Positions 24,585 through 33,006 of a stretch of DNA of 64,000 nt are shown here, one piece after another. Position numbers and translations under genes: made by a program. The stretch is from Kocuria rosea subsp. polaris (lineage in GTDB: Bacteria; Actinomycetota; Actinomycetes; Actinomycetales; Micrococcaceae): positions 71,992 through 135,991 of the forward strand of contig NZ_LQBK01000022.1 in NCBI RefSeq assembly GCF_001483755.1, in the 5' to 3' direction. A model generated the notes under the pieces. The model saw only the letters and a list, made by a program, of their open reading frames with translations, made no database searches and was not told where the DNA came from. The stretch's first letter is position 1. Every line of letters begins with the position of its first letter.

Positions 24585-27500
24585 TCAGGGGGTGAGCAGG
24601 CCCCGGATGTCCTCGGCCGTGAGGGCGCTGGAGAACATCCGGTCGTCGTCCAGCACGGCCGTGAACAGCCTGGCCTTGCGCTCCTTGAGCGCCATGACCT
24701 TCTCCTCGATCGTGTCCCGGGCCACGAGCCGGTAGACCATCACCTTCTTCTGCTGGCCGATGCGGTGGGTCCGGTCCACGGCCTGCTCCTCGGTGGCCGG
24801 GTTCCACCACGGGTCCAGGAGGAAGCAGTAGTCGGCCTGGGTGAGGTTGAGCCCGAAGCCGCCCGCCTTGAGGCTCACCAGGAACACGGGGACCTCGCCG
24901 GACGTGAACCGCTCGAGCACCCGCGCCCGGTCCGTCGTCGAGCCGTCGAGGTAGGCGTAGGGGATGCGCAGCTCGTCCAGGCGGGCGGCGGCCTTCTTGA
25001 GGAAGCTGGTGAACTGGCTGAACACCAGGGGCCGGTGCCCCTCCGCCACGATCTCGGGCAGGTGCTCGAAGAGCAGGTCGAGCTTGCTCGAGGAGACGTC
25101 GGCCGCGGGGTCCACGAGGGACGCGTCGAGGCTGAGCAGGCGCAGGGTGGTCAGGGATTGGAAGATGGTGAACCGGTTGCGGTCGAGGTCGCGCAGCAGG
25201 CCCAGGACCTTCTGCCGCTCCCGCTGCAGGCGCGTGTCGTAGATCCTGCGGTGCGCGGGGGAGAGCTCCACCTCGATGGTCTGCTCGAGCTTGGGCGGCA
25301 GCTCGAGGTCCACGGACTCCTTGGTGCGGCGGAGCATGAGCGGCTTGACGCGGCGGCGCAGCCGGGCGAGCGCCGCGGCGTCCTGCCCGCGCTCGATGGG
25401 GCGCTGGTAGGTCTCCGTGAACTTCCGCCGGGACGGGAACAGCCCGGGCGCGGTCAGGGACAGCAGCGCCCACAGCTCCACGAGGCTGTTCTCGAGCGGG
25501 GTGCCCGTGATCGCCAGCTTGAACGGGGCGTCGAGGTCCTTCGCGGCCCGGTGCGCCTTGGTCCGGGGGTTCTTCACGAACTGCGCCTCGTCGAGCAGCA
25601 CCCCGGCCCAGGAGATCCCCCGGTAGGCGGCCTCGTCCAGGCGCAGCAGGGTGTAGGAGGTCACCACCACGCGGGCGCCGCCGGCGGAGTCCGCGAGCGC
25701 GGTGCCGGCCTTGGCCTGCGTGTCGGTCACGCCCACGACCGGCAGGGACGGGGCGAAGCGCCGGATCTCCGCCGTCCAGTTGGGCACCACGGAGGTCGGG
25801 GCGACCACGAGGAACGGCGGCAGGTCCGGGTCCTGCTCGACGGCGCGGCAGATCAGGGCGATCGCCTGCACGGTCTTGCCGAGGCCCATGTCGTCGGCGA
25901 GGATCCCGCCCAGGCCGTGGTCCCACAGCACGCTCAGCCACGAGTAGCCCTCGCGCTGGTACGGGCGCAGCTCGGCGTGCAGCGTCGCGGGGACGGGGGG
26001 CGCCCCGACGGCCCCGAGCTCGAGCAGGGAGCGCACGCCCTTCCGCCAGGCCTCGGCCTGCTCCGTGTCCGTGGCGACGTCCTCGAGGTCCTGCCACAGC
26101 CCGGCCTGGTGCCGGTGGATCCGCAGGGGCCCTTCGGGGCTCTCCTGCAGCGAGCGCGCCTCGGCGATGAGCTCGCGCAGCCGGTCGAACTCGGGGCGGT
26201 CCAGGGAGAACCAGGACCCGTCCGGGGCCAGCATCACGTCCTGGCCGAGGTCGAGGGCGCGGAAGACGTCGGCGAAGGAGATGTAGAACTCGCCCACCTT
26301 GACGGTGACCCCGAGGTCGAACCAGTCGCGGCGCTCCGTGGCGGCGGTGCTGACGGTGATGGTGGGCGGCTCGGCGATCTGCTGGTAGGCCCGGCGCCCG
26401 CCGGTGTGCTCGATCCGCAGGTCCGGGACCTTCTCGAGGGCGGGCAGCCACTCGCGCACGAGCACCAGGGCGTCCTGCGCCACGTAGCTCGAGCGGCGGA
26501 AGTCCACGCCGGGCGCCCGGTGCCGGACCGCGGCGGTGACCGCCGTCTCCCAGGAGGACTCCCGGTGCACGGGCTCGTCGGCGAGCGGGTCCTCGGGGCG
26601 GAACGGCAGCAGGATCCGCTCCCGGCCCTTCTGGTACTCCCACTCCCAGCGGGCGCGGATCGTGAGCTCTTGGTGCTCCAGGGTGAGCACCAGCTCGGGG
26701 TCCGCGACCTGCGGCAGCTCGATGGACCCGTCCCCGGTGTCCACGTCCATGCTGCGGTGCAGCCGCGGGAAGTAGCGGTCGAAGAACTCCTCGACCTCGT
26801 CCTCGGGGATCCGCAGCCCGCCCGCCGTGTCCAGGAACCGCCGCTGCTCGCGGGTGAGCCGGGTGGCCAGGGGCACGAGTCGCAGGGGCAGGACGTTGAG
26901 GTCCTCGGTGTCGGCGACGGCCTGCGGGTCGCCGTCCGGGGAGAACAGCCCGTGCCCGGGATCGCCGATGATCCGTGCGGTGTCCAGGGCGATCCGGCGG
27001 CCGCCGCTGTCCACCGTGGGCCGCAGCTCGAGGTCCTTTCCGGGGCCGCGCAGCACGTCCACGTGGAAGCGTCCCGGCTCCTCGAGCGCCACGGGCAGCC
27101 CGTGCTCCCGGCCGACCAGGGAGATCCCGGCGGCCTCCGCCCGGGCGAGGATGCCCCACAGCAGCGGGGAGGCGTAGGAGTCGAGCCGGATCCAGTGCCG
27201 GTCGTGCACCGCCCAGGGGGAGCGGGTGGCGCTGAGCGCCCGGAGCTCGTCGAACCAGTCGACCTGCTCGGGGCTCAGCGACCACCGGCCGGCGTCCGCG
27301 GTCACGGTCTCCCAGTCCAGTCCGCCCTTGATCCACCCGCCGCGCCGGCCCCGGCGCACCGGGCGGACGTACAGGTGCCACGGCGAGCCCGCGCGGCCCG
27401 TGCCGTGCACGTACCGGTACGGCTCCCGGCGCAGGTCGAACTCCAGGGCCACCCCCTCCGGCTCCTCGGGGGGCGGCTCCACGTGGTCCATCCCGCCCAG

Positions 27501-27929
27501 GATCTCGGTCAGGGCGTCCTTCCAGTCGGGGGCGTCCCCGCGCCGCGCGGACGCGCGCCCCTCCCGGGGCGCGGCGCCGGCCGGGGACGACGGCGCGGCG
27601 GTGCCGCCCTGCTGGTGGGCGCGGACCGCGGTCTCGAAGTTGTGGCGCAGCACCGCGGCGACGGCGTGCTTGCAGAACCCTCCGGCCGGGCAGGTGCACC
27701 ACGCGGGCCCCGGCGCGCCGCCGGCCCCGACGTGCACGGTCACCGAGTACACCGCCCCGGAGCCCTCCACCTCGGCGGCGAGGACACCGGCCCCCTCGGC
27801 GCCCGGGGACCACCGGACGGTGCGCACGCGCCCGGTGCGGAAGTACTCCTGGCCGCGGCGGAAGACGGCGGGCCCGGAGGCGGCGACGAGCCGCCGGGAG
27901 TCCACGAGGGGGCCGGGAGGGGAATGCAT
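24585..27929 (-). CDS. SWIM zinc-finger SNF2-family helicase/ATPase
   Basis: 1114 aa from ATG 27927-27929. This ATG lies 6 bp after TACGGT, suggesting a leaderless mRNA; the longer open frame to 28034 has no support. N-terminal SWIM zinc finger (WCTCPAGGFCKHAV, about 77-92), a long middle domain, then the SNF2 core: DDMGLGKTVQAIAL (Walker A, about 678), DEAQ box in LLDEAQFVKNP (about 775) and the C-terminal helicase domain with DRTHRIGQQKKVMVYRL. Such proteins are DNA- or RNA-polymerase-remodelling ATPases. Some actinobacterial relatives are housekeeping, others sit in anti-phage loci. It is divergent from a 1041-aa protein of unknown function with only 128 bp between them. Confidence 0.93.
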   Translation of the reverse strand: MHSPPGPLVDSRRLVAASGPAVFRRGQEYFRTGRVRTVRWSPGAEGAGVLAAEVEGSGAVYSVTVHVGAGGAPGPAWCTCPAGGFCKHAVAAVLRHNFETAVRAHQQGGTAAPSSPAGAAPREGRASARRGDAPDWKDALTEILGGMDHVEPPPEEPEGVALEFDLRREPYRYVHGTGRAGSPWHLYVRPVRRGRRGGWIKGGLDWETVTADAGRWSLSPEQVDWFDELRALSATRSPWAVHDRHWIRLDSYASPLLWGILARAEAAGISLVGREHGLPVALEEPGRFHVDVLRGPGKDLELRPTVDSGGRRIALDTARIIGDPGHGLFSPDGDPQAVADTEDLNVLPLRLVPLATRLTREQRRFLDTAGGLRIPEDEVEEFFDRYFPRLHRSMDVDTGDGSIELPQVADPELVLTLEHQELTIRARWEWEYQKGRERILLPFRPEDPLADEPVHRESSWETAVTAAVRHRAPGVDFRRSSYVAQDALVLVREWLPALEKVPDLRIEHTGGRRAYQQIAEPPTITVSTAATERRDWFDLGVTVKVGEFYISFADVFRALDLGQDVMLAPDGSWFSLDRPEFDRLRELIAEARSLQESPEGPLRIHRHQAGLWQDLEDVATDTEQAEAWRKGVRSLLELGAVGAPPVPATLHAELRPYQREGYSWLSVLWDHGLGGILADDMGLGKTVQAIALICRAVEQDPDLPPFLVVAPTSVVPNWTAEIRRFAPSLPVVGVTDTQAKAGTALADSAGGARVVVTSYTLLRLDEAAYRGISWAGVLLDEAQFVKNPRTKAHRAAKDLDAPFKLAITGTPLENSLVELWALLSLTAPGLFPSRRKFTETYQRPIERGQDAAALARLRRRVKPLMLRRTKESVDLELPPKLEQTIEVELSPAHRRIYDTRLQRERQKVLGLLRDLDRNRFTIFQSLTTLRLLSLDASLVDPAADVSSSKLDLLFEHLPEIVAEGHRPLVFSQFTSFLKKAAARLDELRIPYAYLDGSTTDRARVLERFTSGEVPVFLVSLKAGGFGLNLTQADYCFLLDPWWNPATEEQAVDRTHRIGQQKKVMVYRLVARDTIEEKVMALKERKARLFTAVLDDDRMFSSALTAEDIRGLLTP

Positions 27930-27935
27930 CGTCCC

Positions 27936-28014
27936 ACCGTATCGGGCCGGGGCACCGGCAGCCGCGTGTGCGGAGCCCTCCCGCGGGCTATCTATAATCG
28001 AGGCGACCCCTCGA
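27936..28014. promoter_or_regulatory. divergent control region of the helicase / 1041-aa protein pair
   Basis: Forward strand: a perfect -10 box TATAAT at 27993-27998 (weak -35), giving a leader of about 50 nt to the 28058 gene. Immediately after it lies the inverted repeat TCGAGG-CGACC-CCTCGA (27998-28014), placed at the likely transcription start, so it may be an operator or a 5' hairpin. Minus strand: TACGGT (27936-27941) six bases before the helicase ATG. Confidence 0.55.
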
Positions 28015-28057
28015 ACTATCGACAGCGGCCCCACGTGCGGCCGCGGACGGAGGACTC

Positions 28058-31000
28058 GTGCCCGACACTGCTGGGCTCCGCCTCGGAGACCATGCCATTG
28101 CCGACAGTGCCGAGGAGCTCGCCTACCTCCGCTGGAACGACGCCGTCTGCGCGGCCTTCTTCGGCCCGGAGCGGGCGGGGGAGCTGATCTACCTCGACCT
28201 CGACGACAAGACGCTCGCCGCGATCGGCGAGGAGCGCGGCCTCGACGGGCCCTCGACCCTGCGGGCGCTCGCGGACTCGGTGACGCCGCTGCTCGTGACC
28301 GAGGACGGGCGGCGCTCGGTGTTCGACGTGTTCAACCGGCTCAACGGCCAGTGGTACCGCGCCACCCGCCGCAGCCTGGACTCCATCGCGGAGATCTCGC
28401 CGCCGCCCGTCGTCGCCCTGCTGGCGCTGTTCGCCCTCGCCGGGCGGCACATGTCGACCCTGGCGGCGCGGACGGGCAACAAGTCCGTCTCCACGTTCTT
28501 CCTGCCCCTGACCGTGCTGCTGCAGGCCGGGCCGGAGAACGCCAAGGCCCTCGAGTCGTCCTTCAAGAAGGACACCGAGGCGTACTGGGACGCGCTGCGC
28601 TACTGGCTCGAGCTGCGCAACGGCGAGATCGGCCTGCCCACGGCGTACGCGGTGAACCAGCGGCCGGTCGGGCTCGCGCTGTCCCAGACGATGTTCGGCG
28701 AGGCCGAGCGGCGCCAGCTGCACCGCATGTTCGAGGACCTGGGGATGACCACCGCCCAGGGCCTGTCCGCCGCGGAGCTGGGCGTCTACCTCGACTTCTG
28801 GCTGGACATGGCCGAGACCAAGGCGTCCAAGGCCATGAAGCAGGTCTGGGCGAACCCGCTGACCCGTGAGCCCGGCCTCGAGATCGCCCTCGCGGAGCTC
28901 GCGGTCTGGGAGCAGTCCCGGGAGCAGGCCCGCGCCGAGGTCCGCGCCAACGGCCGGGGCCCGGGCCGCAGCGCGGTCAAGTCGTGCTCCCTGTCCCTCA
29001 CGGACAGCACCGACTACGTGGGCAACCCCGTGTTCGAGCTCGGCTTCGTGGTGCCCAAGCGCTTCCTCTCCGGCCGGGAGGTGGAGCTCGAGACCACGGC
29101 GGGACCGCGCACCGTGTTCCTGTCCTTCATCGGGGACGCCTTCCTCGGGGTCTCCGCCTACACCGCGCGGATGGACCCGGGATCGCTGCTGGGCGGGACC
29201 CTGCAGCTCAGCGCCGGGGACGTGCGCTTCGAGCGCAACCCGCGCCCCGTGGTGATCTTCGCCAAGGACGGCTTCTCGGACACCTTCATCTCCGTGGACC
29301 ACATCCCCGCGGCCTGGCCGTGCCGCATCATGGTCCGGGACGAGCCCGAGTGGATCGCCCAGATCAAGCGCATCCTCGACGACTCCGCCTCCCCGGACTA
29401 CCGCTTCGTCGAGGCCGGCACCCACGGCCTGGCCGAGGGCTGGGTGATGTTCGACGACGTGCAGGTGCTGCGCGCGGGCAACCCGGAGCTCACCGCCAAC
29501 GACAACTTCTCCGGCCTGGTGCCCCGGCTGGTCCCCGCGATCACCCTCTCGGGGGGCCTGCGGATCCCCGGGAGCGTGGTGCGCTGGTCCGCGCTGCGCC
29601 CCCCGCAGGTGACCATCACCTCGGACACGGACGCGCCCCTCACCGTGGAGTGCGAGTGGCGCAACCCGCACTCGTTCAAGCTGGAGAAGGCGAAGCTCGT
29701 GGAGGGGCGCGTGCCGCCGTTCCAGATCTCGCTGCACGGCACGCCGATGGCACGGGCGGACCGGACCCTCAAGCCCAACGACTACACCCTGGTCCTCAAG
29801 GCGGGCCGCACGGTCCGGCAGCGCCGCGAGTTCAAGCTCCGGGACTCCTCCTTCCACCTGACCCAGCGCTCCCTCGGCTACGAGGGCGAGATGGTGCACG
29901 TCGAGGAGGAGCCCCTGTGGCCCGTCACGGCCGGCATCGTGGCGGAGCTGCCCGAGCGGTACGTGCAGGGCGCCTTCGACAACCTGCCGGCGCGGGAGGC
30001 CGGCGGGGACCACGAGGTCCCCGGCGCCCCGGGCTGGCACTCCTCCGAGGGGCAGCTGCTGCTCGAGCGCAGCAACGCGCTGCCCGAGCCGGAGGGGCGC
30101 TCCTGCCTGGCCACCGGCCGGCACCGCATCGTGCTGCCCGCGATGGAGCCCAAGGCTAAGGCGCCGTGGATCTTCGGGCAGTGCGCCCAGTGCGGGCTGC
30201 AGAAGCGCTATCCGGGCCGGCTCACGAAGCCCTCCGCGCTCACCTCCACCGGCTCCGTGGACGCGCTGCGCTTCATCGGCCCGGACGAGGGGGAGTACCC
30301 GACGTCCTGGGCGCCGTTCCGGGACGCCCTCACCTTCCTGGGCGGCGGCAAGCGCTCGAGCCTGTCGATCGTGGCCCGCCAGCTCGAGGACTCCGAACGC
30401 TTCGAGGAGTGGTTCGTGGGCCACCTGCAGGCCCTCGGCTTCCTCGAGGTGGTCCGCGACGAGCACTGGATCGTGCGGCGCTGGCAGGTCTGCGGTCCCT
30501 CCCTCACCCAGCTGGTGGACGGCTCCGTGCTGCTCACCGGCGGCTGGACCCCGGAGAAGGAGGCCCTGGTCGCGGAGGCGGCCGCGGCGCAGGAGGCGTC
30601 CGTGGTGGTGCTCTCCCCCGAGGACCACGGGACCACGCTGCTGCAGGACGTGGACCTCGGCACGCTGCAGGAGGCGCTGCCGGTGGGGCTGTGCGACGTC
30701 GTCTTCGACGCCGGGCCCGCGATGCTGGAGACCCTGCCCCCTCTGTCGGAGGTCGAGGAGCGGCTGCGGCGCGCGGAGATGCAGTACAACGGGGTGGCCG
30801 AGCGCTTCGCCCCCGAGGACGCCACGTGGGAGCACACCGAGGACCGGAACCGGCCGGGACTGTACCGGATCAACCACCACCACCGGACCCGGTACGCGTT
30901 CCGCACCCCGGCGGACGTCGAGTCCGGCCACGCCCGGTTCGTGGCCTCGGGCATCGGCAAGCACTTCGCGGCCCGGCAGGCCGGGGTGCCGATCGTCTCC

Positions 31001-31183
31001 TACGATCCCGAGCTGGAGCTGCTGTCCGTGCCCATCGGCGCGGAGCTGGCCGGGCTCTACGCCCGCGCCGCCGTCCTGTGCTCGGGGCTGCTGCCCGCCA
31101 AGGTGGACGAGGACTTCTCGCTCAACTACGGGGACGTCACGCCCGAGTTCGCCCAGACCCTGGTGGACAAGCTCATGAGCTGA
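28058..31183 (+). CDS. large protein of unknown function, divergent partner of the SNF2 helicase
   Basis: 1041 aa, GTG 28058 start. I do not recognise a family. N terminus (1-60) is acidic and alpha-helical (YLRWNDAVCAAFF, LIYLDLDDKTLAAIGEE). Residues about 100-290 are helical. The centre (about 300-640) is beta-rich with repeated aromatic/charged strands. A zinc-knuckle-like CAQC (Cys709, Cys712) precedes a Lys/Arg-rich QKRYPGRL. The C-terminal 170 residues have a run of histidines (RINHHHRTRYAF) and a conserved-looking tail with LCSGLLP. No membrane segments, signal peptide or ATPase motif. Codon use matches its neighbours, so recent transfer is not evident. A DNA-binding or nuclease-like role beside the helicase is only inference. 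Confidence 0.8.
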   Translation: MPDTAGLRLGDHAIADSAEELAYLRWNDAVCAAFFGPERAGELIYLDLDDKTLAAIGEERGLDGPSTLRALADSVTPLLVTEDGRRSVFDVFNRLNGQWYRATRRSLDSIAEISPPPVVALLALFALAGRHMSTLAARTGNKSVSTFFLPLTVLLQAGPENAKALESSFKKDTEAYWDALRYWLELRNGEIGLPTAYAVNQRPVGLALSQTMFGEAERRQLHRMFEDLGMTTAQGLSAAELGVYLDFWLDMAETKASKAMKQVWANPLTREPGLEIALAELAVWEQSREQARAEVRANGRGPGRSAVKSCSLSLTDSTDYVGNPVFELGFVVPKRFLSGREVELETTAGPRTVFLSFIGDAFLGVSAYTARMDPGSLLGGTLQLSAGDVRFERNPRPVVIFAKDGFSDTFISVDHIPAAWPCRIMVRDEPEWIAQIKRILDDSASPDYRFVEAGTHGLAEGWVMFDDVQVLRAGNPELTANDNFSGLVPRLVPAITLSGGLRIPGSVVRWSALRPPQVTITSDTDAPLTVECEWRNPHSFKLEKAKLVEGRVPPFQISLHGTPMARADRTLKPNDYTLVLKAGRTVRQRREFKLRDSSFHLTQRSLGYEGEMVHVEEEPLWPVTAGIVAELPERYVQGAFDNLPAREAGGDHEVPGAPGWHSSEGQLLLERSNALPEPEGRSCLATGRHRIVLPAMEPKAKAPWIFGQCAQCGLQKRYPGRLTKPSALTSTGSVDALRFIGPDEGEYPTSWAPFRDALTFLGGGKRSSLSIVARQLEDSERFEEWFVGHLQALGFLEVVRDEHWIVRRWQVCGPSLTQLVDGSVLLTGGWTPEKEALVAEAAAAQEASVVVLSPEDHGTTLLQDVDLGTLQEALPVGLCDVVFDAGPAMLETLPPLSEVEERLRRAEMQYNGVAERFAPEDATWEHTEDRNRPGLYRINHHHRTRYAFRTPADVESGHARFVASGIGKHFAARQAGVPIVSYDPELELLSVPIGAELAGLYARAAVLCSGLLPAKVDEDFSLNYGDVTPEFAQTLVDKLMS

Positions 31184-31206
31184 GCGGCTCCCGGCCGGGA
31201 ACGGCG

Positions 31207-31238
31207 ACGGGCCCCGGGTCGTCCGACCCGGGGCCCGT
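31207..31238. terminator. bidirectional hairpin
   Basis: ACGGGCCCCGGGTC pairs with GACCCGGGGCCCGT, a 14-bp perfect stem with a 4-nt loop, between the convergent 28058 gene and the choline dehydrogenase gene. Confidence 0.8.
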
Positions 31239-31274
31239 TCCCGTCGGCCGCTCGGTGCGCGGCCCGGTCCGCGA

Positions 31275-32906
31275 CTACGCCGTCGTCGCGGCCGCCCCGA
31301 CGCCGGCGGCCGCCCGGCCGGCGGCGTCCGCGGCGATGAGCTCCGCCGCGCGCTCCCCGATCATGTAGACGGTGATGTTGGGGTTGACCGTGGTCAGCTC
31401 CGGCATCACCGAGGCGTCGGCCACGCGCAGTCCCGTCACGCCCTTGACCCGCAGCTGCGGATCGAGCGGGGACATCGCGTCCTCGGCCGGGCCCATCCGG
31501 CAGGACCCGGCCGGGTGGTAGACGGTGTTGTGGGTGCGCCGGACGTAGTCGGCGATCTCCTCGTCGGTCTGCACGTCCTTCCCCGGGAACAGCTCCGTGC
31601 CCGCCCACTCGGACAGCGCCGACTGCGCGACGATCTCGCGGGCCCTGCGGATGCCGGCGGTCATGATCCGCATGTCGTAGCCCTCGGGGTCGGTGAAGTA
31701 CCGGGGGTCGACCTTCGGCTTGTCCCGGAAGTCGCGCGAGCGCAGCCGCACGGTGCCGCGGGAGCGGGCGTGGGTGACGTTGGGGGTGAGGCAGAAGACG
31801 TTGTCGGCGGTGGGGTAGCCCTGCCGGTAGGTGTGCATGTCGAAGTTGACCGAGCCGTAGTGCATCATCAGGTCCGGCCGGTCGCCGCCGGGGTCGACCC
31901 GGGTGAAGATCCCGGCCTCCCACCACTGGGTGGACTCGGTGACCATGGGCTTCTTCGCCTCCCACTGGATCACGCCCTCGGGGTGGTCCTGCAGGTGCTC
32001 GCCGACGCCGGGGGAGTCCACGAGCACGTCCACGCCGACCTCGCGCAGGTGCCCGGCGGGGCCGATCCCGGAGAGCATCAGCAGCTTGGGGGTGTCGATC
32101 GCCCCGGCGGAGACGACGACCTCGCGGCGGGCGCGCACGGTGCGGGCCGTGCCGAAGGCGTTGTCGACGACCTCCACGCCCACGGCCCGGCCGTCCTCGA
32201 CGACCACGCGCCTGGCCTGGGTCGAGTGCAGGACCGTGAGGTTGGCCCGGTCGGCGGCCGGGTGCAGGTAGGACACGGACGCGGAGGCCCGGGTGCCGTC
32301 CGGCCTGCGGTTGAGCTGGAAGAAGTTCGCGCCGTTGACCACGGTCTCGCCGGTGTTGAACGGGGTGCGCGGGATCCCCGCCTGCTCGCAGGCCTCGAGC
32401 AGGGCGACGCCGCAGGGGTCGTCGTCCGGGACCTGCATGAGGTGCACGGGTCCGTCGTGGCCGTGGTGGGCGCCGTCGGCGTCGTTGGTCTCGAGCTTCC
32501 GGTAGAGCCGGAAGGCGGTCTCGGCGTTCCAGCCCTCGGCGCCGTGGACCTGCTCCCACTCGTCGAGGTCCTCGGCCGGGGCCCAGAACGCGATGCACGA
32601 GTTGTGCGAGGAGCACCCGCCCAGGACCTTGGCGCGGGCCATGCGCATGAAGGAGTTGCCGTTCTCCTGCTCCTCGAGCGCGTAGTCCCAGTCGTAGCCG
32701 GACTCGAGCAGCTCCATCCAGCGGCTGAGGGTGAGCACCTCGTCGATGCCCGCGTCGTGCGGGCCGGCCTCGATGAGCCCGACCGTCACGGCCGGGTCCT
32801 CGGACAGCCGGGCGGCGACGACGGCTCCGGCGGAGCCGCCGCCGACCACCACGTAGTCGAACTCCTGCGGGGTCTGCGGGGCGGGGGTGGTGCTGGGAAC
32901 GGTCAT
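31275..32906 (-). CDS. betA: GMC-family choline dehydrogenase/oxidase
   Basis: 543 aa FAD-dependent GMC oxidoreductase. FAD dinucleotide motif VVVGGGSAGAVVAARLSE near residue 18, GMC signature 1 around ARAKVLGGCSSHNS (about 89-102), signature 2 in SAGAIDTPKLLMLSGIGP (about 265), and the catalytic histidine/asparagine region ending TTVNPNITVYMIGERAAELI. It oxidises choline to betaine aldehyde, completing glycine betaine synthesis together with BetB. It is last in the betT-betB-betA order. The flavin donor or acceptor type (oxidase versus dehydrogenase) cannot be told from sequence. Confidence 0.88.
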   Translation of the reverse strand: MTVPSTTPAPQTPQEFDYVVVGGGSAGAVVAARLSEDPAVTVGLIEAGPHDAGIDEVLTLSRWMELLESGYDWDYALEEQENGNSFMRMARAKVLGGCSSHNSCIAFWAPAEDLDEWEQVHGAEGWNAETAFRLYRKLETNDADGAHHGHDGPVHLMQVPDDDPCGVALLEACEQAGIPRTPFNTGETVVNGANFFQLNRRPDGTRASASVSYLHPAADRANLTVLHSTQARRVVVEDGRAVGVEVVDNAFGTARTVRARREVVVSAGAIDTPKLLMLSGIGPAGHLREVGVDVLVDSPGVGEHLQDHPEGVIQWEAKKPMVTESTQWWEAGIFTRVDPGGDRPDLMMHYGSVNFDMHTYRQGYPTADNVFCLTPNVTHARSRGTVRLRSRDFRDKPKVDPRYFTDPEGYDMRIMTAGIRRAREIVAQSALSEWAGTELFPGKDVQTDEEIADYVRRTHNTVYHPAGSCRMGPAEDAMSPLDPQLRVKGVTGLRVADASVMPELTTVNPNITVYMIGERAAELIAADAAGRAAAGVGAAATTA

Positions 32907-32953
32907 GGTCTCTCCTGGCGGGGAATTCGGGGAACGAGTGTCCGTGGGCCCAC

Positions 32954-32991
32954 GCCGTCGTCGTCCCCGCGGATCCGGGGACGACGACGGC
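32954..32991 (-). terminator. hairpin between betB and betA
   Basis: GCCGTCGTCGTCCCC (32954-32968) pairs perfectly with GGGGACGACGACGGC (32977-32991) in the 100-bp betB-betA gap. Probably a partial terminator or mRNA stabiliser within the operon. Confidence 0.55.
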
Positions 32992-33006
32992 GCCGGTGGG
33001 CCCGGC

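Noticed and set aside
24585-31183. Known Zorya or DISARM locus
   Set aside because: No ZorA/ZorB motor proteins, methyltransferase, DrmB/DrmC or PLD protein in the neighbourhood.
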